A stretch of DNA of 64,000 bases from Acidiferrum sp963771295 (GTDB taxonomy: Bacteria > Acidobacteriota > Terriglobia > Acidiferrales > UBA7541). Below, piece after piece: positions 59,623 to 64,000 of this stretch (positions are counted from its first letter, which is position 1; the number at the start of each line of letters is the position of its first letter). The stretch is from positions 1,543,624-1,607,623 of the forward strand of contig CAVYTB010000013.1 in assembly GCA_963771295.1 (NCBI GenBank), read 5' to 3'. The notes beneath the pieces are model-generated. The model was given only the letters and a program-made list of their open reading frames with translations. It ran no database searches and was not told where the DNA came from. Made by a program: the position numbers and the translations under genes.

Positions 59623-60567
59623 ATGCCCTCAAGAAAAAAGAGCGATTCCGTTCGCATGATTTCCCCGCGTGTTTTTCGCCGAGCCCTTGCTAAGCTCACT
59701 CCGCCCAGTGATTTCCGCGATCCTCAGATCTCTTCGACTCTAAAGGCGATCGAGCGTGTCATCTCACGCGAAGGCGGCAGTCCCTCCCGGATCAAGGCTC
59801 TTCTCGACAAACTCACGGCGCAACCTGCGCCCATGTATACGCGCGGTGGATCTTTCGGAAGCACTTTTCGTTTCTCACCCATTTCCGTTTTGGCGAGCAT
59901 TTGGAGCGGCTTGTATCTGCCCACCGGTACCGTCGACCCGCTTGTGCCGCCGTCCAGGCGTTATGTAGGATCTCAAGTCGTTGGCACCGCAAGCGCCAGC
60001 GCCGGGACCGGCAGAATCTCATGTACCGGAATTGTGGATGTTACCAAACCTGTCGTGTCCGCCTGGGGACGCGTTTCCTCTTCGATCTTCACCAGCCCAG
60101 CCTCTTACGGAAAGATCAGCCGTGTCACACTCGATCCCGACGTGGACTGGTCTGCCCATGGAGTATTGAATATAGGCTGGCCCTTTGGTCGCGACGTTGC
60201 AGGCTCGGTTGAGATCTGGGGCCGCGTTTGGTTTGTGGTGGACCGGCTAAATGTAGCAACCTCCCTTTTCGAGCGCGTTGCCGCGCTTCCTCACAATTCA
60301 TTCTTTCACTCCGCATCCGGAAGTGCGACGTTCCCTATTTTAGATACCGGTGCTTTCCCTTCCGGGTCTGTGCCTTACAGTTTCTACGTCGATCCTGCTT
60401 GGACTTATTTATTGAGTGTCTGGGGTGAATGCTCTGTGTCACAGAACTTCAAACCGGCGTCCGGAGGATCGTCTTTGCCTCCAGTTACACCAGACCAATT
60501 GAATGTCTCCGCCAGTTTTGGTATCAACGTGCCTGACATGTGGATCACGCATCAGGTGCTCGCCTGA
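59623..60567 (+). CDS. hypothetical protein, unknown family
   Basis: 314-residue protein with a clear ribosome binding site (AAGGAG, 7 nt before the ATG). The N-terminal 70 residues are basic and helical (KKSDSVRMISPRVFRRALAK). The rest is beta-rich with many Ser, Gly and aromatic residues (GRISCTGIVDVTKPVVSAWG, WGRVWFVVDRLNVATSLFER) and ends WITHQVLA. There is no classical signal peptide or membrane helix. It looks like a cytoplasmic or non-classically exported structural or lectin-like protein, but I cannot name a family. It lies between two direct repeats, which suggests acquisition or duplication. Confidence 0.6.
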   Translation: MPSRKKSDSVRMISPRVFRRALAKLTPPSDFRDPQISSTLKAIERVISREGGSPSRIKALLDKLTAQPAPMYTRGGSFGSTFRFSPISVLASIWSGLYLPTGTVDPLVPPSRRYVGSQVVGTASASAGTGRISCTGIVDVTKPVVSAWGRVSSSIFTSPASYGKISRVTLDPDVDWSAHGVLNIGWPFGRDVAGSVEIWGRVWFVVDRLNVATSLFERVAALPHNSFFHSASGSATFPILDTGAFPSGSVPYSFYVDPAWTYLLSVWGECSVSQNFKPASGGSSLPPVTPDQLNVSASFGINVPDMWITHQVLA

Positions 60568-60648
60568 GGCAGTACTGCCGCAGAAACGCGGCCCCTGCGT
60601 CGACGATATACGGGGCATTGTTTACTACGGGGGTGAGACGGCGCCGAT
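60568..60648 (+). other. short intergenic interval
   Basis: No gene or clear signal. Confidence 0.3.
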
Positions 60649-60702
60649 CTATCCGTGGCAGATCGTCATAGAGGCTCACTGATTGTCAGGTCCGCCCCAA
60701 TC
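60649..60702. repeat. direct repeat copy 2 (about 54 bp)
   Basis: Second copy of the repeat at 59229-59282, located between the hypothetical gene and the kinase gene. Confidence 0.75.
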
Positions 60703-60802
60703 GCTGAAGAACGGCGCGTTCGACGGCAGGCGGGAGATCAGCGCCACTTGATTTCGCGACTTGGCGGACTCCCCGAACCACCTTTCCGAGGCCGCATCGG
60801 TC

Positions 60803-63679
60803 TTAATGCAGCTTGGCGTATTCCGCCTTGGCAGTGATGAAAATCGGAATGTCAGGGTCGGCGTCTTTCCAGAGTGTGAGGAAATCCTGATAAGCCGCCT
60901 TGGCTTTAGCGGTGTCGCCTTGCAGGGCGTAAGCGCTAGCGAGGCGAAGGTGAGTGAGAGAACCAATTGGCTCCGTCTGTACAACCCCTCGATGGCTGAG
61001 TATTTTTTGGAATTCGACAGCGGCCTCCCTACCTTTTTTTGTGGACAGATAGGCCAGGCCGCGAACATAAACGGGATACATGCTAAGACTCATGGAAATA
61101 TTGCTCGGTGATCCGAGTTCGTAAGGACGTGCCGCGTCGAGAATCTCAACCGCTTTGGCGGGATTGCCGGCGTTGATTTGAAGCATGGCGTTGACGGTCG
61201 GCAAATAGTTAAACTGGACCACGGTATCTTCAGGAAAACGGCGCGAAAGATCATCCACCCGCTTGGTGATTTGCGCCTGGGAATTTTTGTTGGTATCGGC
61301 GAGAGCGGAGGCAAGCGCGATTCCGTATTGGACGTCGCGGGGAGAGGCAAGAGCCACAGCGGCTGAGGCGCGCTCCTTAGCTTCCGCAGCGTTACCAAAA
61401 AGCGCTTCACGAAGAGCGGCATCGGCTTCGTATCCTGATGCGGTTTCCTTTTCGCCTTCTTTCATGGCGGAGGCCACGGCCTGGCGGGAAAACTCGCGAG
61501 CTTTGGACAACTGGCCGTAGTATGCCGCGACGTCGGCCTCCGCGGCGATCAGGGCATCCTCAACGCCAGGCTGGTCCTTGGCCCAGTTCACCTGCTTGGC
61601 CATTTCAGCAGGATCGTTCTGAAGGAAGCCAAGCTGGTACAAGCCCAGGTGCAAAGCAGGGGAGTCCATTTTCTTTGTTTGCGCTTCCACGGCCAAGTTC
61701 CTGGCCTCGTCAAAGTGGTCCGTTTCAATCGAACTGGCAAAAAGATCGGTAATGGCCAAGGCGCTGCCAGGATCCATTTGCACCGCATGCTTTAATCCCT
61801 CCGAGCTTTTGCTGAATTGACCGAGAGTACCGTAGTTGGCGTCACGGTCAACTTGGGCCACTAAATCACGTGGGTAGGTCTCCGCCCACAACTCCAAGGC
61901 TCGACGAGCCTTCTCTAGATCGCCTGTAGCAAAAAGGTGGTATTGAGACTCGATGGCCAGACGCTCTCGTTCGCTGACACGATCGCGCAGGTCGTAGGCT
62001 TGCTTCGCGTAGTCCGCAGCTTTGGCGGACTCTCCGAGGTCATAGAAGCAGGTCGCGAGGGCGGCGTAGGCGATGGCGAACTTTGGATCGAGCCGGACCG
62101 CTTTTTCCAACTGAGGAATTGCCGCGATGAAGTCGCCTTTGCCCATCATGCTAGCGCGGCCTCGGCTGAACGCTTGCAGGGCATCCAGAGAGTTAGTTGT
62201 GACCTGATCGAGCGGAGCATCAAACTTTTCAGCGGTGGCAATAGACTCGCCGAGTTTTTCGCGCATCCTATCGGCAGCTTGACTGAGCGCTCTCAGCACG
62301 TGTTCCTTGCCATCGGCGGTAGCTTCCGCGCGCGCCATGGTGTCGCCGGTGCGGCAATTCACGGCGCGCAATTCCAGTACATATTGTTTGCCGAAGTTGG
62401 CGATGGAGCCGTCGAGAGCGGCAACACTTCCGACGCGCTGGCATAGGTCTCTGGCGATCTCCGGCGTGATGCTTTTATCGGGAGGCTGCTGCATCAGGCG
62501 CAACGTCTGCTGGATGCGGCGTTCGGAGACAAGGCTTAGGAAAGGAGATTGTTCGAGTTGAACGGCCAAACCCTGACGCAGTGTGTCGTCGAACACAGAG
62601 TCGTTGGTGCGATTGGCAAAGTCGGCGAGGACGATGGTGTCTTTGGCGTTCAAGGCAGCCGCGCGACGCGGATAAAAGTGCAAACCCACAGCCACGATCG
62701 CGATGGCCAGGAGTGTGGTGACGGCAAGCCTCCAGCGTTTGCGCGCCATGCGCTTGAGGCGCCAACTGGTGCGGCTGGCAGCACCCGAAGGGCTGGAGAC
62801 GTGGTCCGCGGTCCCTTGCCTGAGACGTTGGAGATCGGCGCGGATGTCCGCGGCTTTCTGGTAGCGCAGCTTACGATCTTTCTCGAGCGCGATGCTGATG
62901 ATCTCTTCCAGCTCCGATGGAACCTGTTTGTTCAGCCGAGCGGGGGGTGCGGGCGGCTTGTTGAGAATCGCTTCATGAACTACGGCGGCGGTATTCCCGG
63001 GGAAGGCAAGGCGGCCTGTGGCCATTTCATAGAGGACCGCGCCGAAGGAAAACAGGTCAGTGCGCGTATCGAGCTCTTCGCCGCGAGCTTGCTCAGGTGA
63101 CATATAGGCGATAGTGCCTACCGTTGATCCGGGACTGGTGAGTAGAGCGGTTTCTTCCGCTGTTGGCATTGTGGAAACGCCTTCGTCACTCGAGACGCGC
63201 TTGACCAAACCAAAATCGAGGATCTTGACGTGGCCCTGCTTAGTAACGAAGATGTTCGCCGGCTTGATGTCCCGGTGAATGATTCCGGCGGAATGGGCTG
63301 TAGTGAGGGCATCGGTGATTTCGATGCTAAGGTCGAGAAGCTGATCAAGGGGCAATGGCTTGTGGGCGATGAGGTGCCTCAGCGTGAATCCATCGAGGTA
63401 CTCCATGGCAATGAAGCGATAGCCCTCTTCGATATTGGCGTCGTAGATGGTGCAGATGTTGGGATGGTTGAGGGCGGAGGCGGCTTGCGCTTCGCGCTGG
63501 AAACGTTCGAGGGCCAAAACGTCGTGGGCCATGTCGCCCATGAGGAATTTCAGGGCGACCATGCGGTGCAAGCGCATGTCCTCCGCCTTGTAAACGACGC
63601 CCATACCGCCCCCACCAAGTTTCTCGATGATGCGGTAGTGGGAGATGGTTTGGCCGATGAGCGAATCGGTAACTGCCAT
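60803..63679 (-). CDS. Ser/Thr protein kinase with C-terminal TPR region, membrane-bound
   Basis: 958-residue Pkn2-type receptor kinase. The cytoplasmic kinase has GGGGMG (22-27), Lys44 (VALKF), HRDIKPAN (135-142) and DFG (155-157). It is followed by a juxtamembrane segment (about 290-315), a membrane helix (about 317-336) and a long exported region. That region starts TIVLADFANRTNDSVFDDTL, a pattern common to acidobacterial kinase-TPR proteins, and contains many TPR-like helical repeats to the end (KAAKADYAKQAYDLRDRVSE-like units). It probably senses an extracellular signal or protein and phosphorylates cytoplasmic targets. No cognate phosphatase nearby. Length is typical of this group. Confidence 0.93.
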   Translation of the reverse strand: MAVTDSLIGQTISHYRIIEKLGGGGMGVVYKAEDMRLHRMVALKFLMGDMAHDVLALERFQREAQAASALNHPNICTIYDANIEEGYRFIAMEYLDGFTLRHLIAHKPLPLDQLLDLSIEITDALTTAHSAGIIHRDIKPANIFVTKQGHVKILDFGLVKRVSSDEGVSTMPTAEETALLTSPGSTVGTIAYMSPEQARGEELDTRTDLFSFGAVLYEMATGRLAFPGNTAAVVHEAILNKPPAPPARLNKQVPSELEEIISIALEKDRKLRYQKAADIRADLQRLRQGTADHVSSPSGAASRTSWRLKRMARKRWRLAVTTLLAIAIVAVGLHFYPRRAAALNAKDTIVLADFANRTNDSVFDDTLRQGLAVQLEQSPFLSLVSERRIQQTLRLMQQPPDKSITPEIARDLCQRVGSVAALDGSIANFGKQYVLELRAVNCRTGDTMARAEATADGKEHVLRALSQAADRMREKLGESIATAEKFDAPLDQVTTNSLDALQAFSRGRASMMGKGDFIAAIPQLEKAVRLDPKFAIAYAALATCFYDLGESAKAADYAKQAYDLRDRVSERERLAIESQYHLFATGDLEKARRALELWAETYPRDLVAQVDRDANYGTLGQFSKSSEGLKHAVQMDPGSALAITDLFASSIETDHFDEARNLAVEAQTKKMDSPALHLGLYQLGFLQNDPAEMAKQVNWAKDQPGVEDALIAAEADVAAYYGQLSKAREFSRQAVASAMKEGEKETASGYEADAALREALFGNAAEAKERASAAVALASPRDVQYGIALASALADTNKNSQAQITKRVDDLSRRFPEDTVVQFNYLPTVNAMLQINAGNPAKAVEILDAARPYELGSPSNISMSLSMYPVYVRGLAYLSTKKGREAAVEFQKILSHRGVVQTEPIGSLTHLRLASAYALQGDTAKAKAAYQDFLTLWKDADPDIPIFITAKAEYAKLH

Positions 63680-63761
63680 TTGCGCTCATGTTAGGTTGCA
63701 AGATGGGACAAGTCAACGAAGACGAACGTAAGGGAACGCTGGCTCATGAGCTACTTCGCAG

Positions 63762-63968
63762 GTGACTGTCACGGCCGCCCCTGGACACAGCCACAGATTC
63801 CGCGACACGTTTGCGGTCTCCCTTCTCCACGCCGGTGTGAGCCTCGAAAACGTTAGCACACTGCTGGGCCACCAAAGCATCCGCGTCACAGAAAAGCACT
63901 ACTCCCCGTGGGTCAAAACCCGCCAAGATGCGCTCGATAAGGCCGTCCAAACAGCCCTCCGGTCATAA
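63762..63968 (+). pseudogene. C-terminal fragment of a tyrosine recombinase (integrase)
   Basis: 68 residues matching the end of a phage-type integrase: HRFRDTFAVSLLHAGVSLEN gives the conserved HxxR, TLLGHQSIRVTEKHYSPW gives the second His and the nucleophilic Tyr. The first Arg and the core-binding domain are missing upstream, where unrelated sequence is present, so this is a remnant. It may mark the boundary of an integrated element beyond the window. Confidence 0.8.
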
Positions 63969-64000
63969 AAACATCGTCACAATTTAGGCACAATTCTGTG

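Noticed and set aside
1..64000. CRISPR arrays, rRNA or riboswitches
   Set aside because: I saw no regularly spaced direct repeats of CRISPR type and no recognisable rRNA or riboswitch sequence; the only tandem repeat is the 111-bp coding repeat.

Overview
The window looks like chromosomal DNA of an Acidobacteriota bacterium, most likely Terriglobia of the Koribacter/Sulfotelmatobacter type. The reasons are very large TonB-dependent receptors with an N-terminal carboxypeptidase-regulatory-like domain, a Ser/Thr kinase-TPR receptor, DUF4337, DUF5666 and DUF2092 proteins, a PEP-CTERM protein, and moderately high G+C. This is inferred from gene content; there is no rRNA or marker phylogeny here.

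Layout. (1) 1-15 kb is core metabolism. A minus-strand operon runs hemX/ccsA-hemA-hemC-hemD-hemB-hemL-DUF4337 (8057 to 1282), with overlapping start and stop codons. Downstream of a divergent desaturase/methyltransferase pair comes a plus-strand hemE-hemN-hemG run (10550-14539). Together these cover the C5 route from glutamyl-tRNA to protoporphyrin IX; only ferrochelatase is not in view. A PAS/GAF sensor protein is cut by the left edge. (2) 14.5-26 kb holds housekeeping and secreted enzymes: an acyl-CoA thioesterase, a GT39-type membrane glycosyltransferase, an amidohydrolase, a LON-domain protein, an AAA+/VWA pair, a redoxin, a Tat-exported FAD oxidoreductase and a secreted hydrolase. (3) 26-39 kb has two Oar-like TonB-dependent receptors. 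One sits downstream of a DUF5666 protein. The other has a near-consensus promoter followed by tandem GGTCGGTCGG boxes, and its gene overlaps a TetR regulator.

(4) 39-44.7 kb is the most unusual locus. A 239-residue precursor-like protein carries 32 Cys and 34 Ser/Thr in one block, much of it as C-[ST]-x triplets. It is followed by an unassigned 395-residue protein and by a 787-residue protein that reads as PqqD/RRE-like domain, protein kinase, then LanC cyclase with a Cys-Cys-Cys zinc site. I interpret this as a RiPP (lanthipeptide-like) cassette whose dehydration and cyclisation enzymes are arranged differently from the classes I know.

(5) 44.7-50 kb is a tightly packed operon with its own promoter: DUF3604 lipoprotein, parvulin PPIase and three HupE/UreJ-type membrane proteins. 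(6) 50-64 kb is accessory DNA: a PEP-CTERM protein, a frameshifted gene, a decayed IS110 transposase, tandem-repeat and Gly/Tyr-rich secreted proteins, DUF4239 and STAS proteins, a module flanked by direct repeats, a large Ser/Thr kinase-TPR receptor, and a tyrosine-recombinase fragment at the right edge. I saw no tRNA, rRNA or CRISPR array.
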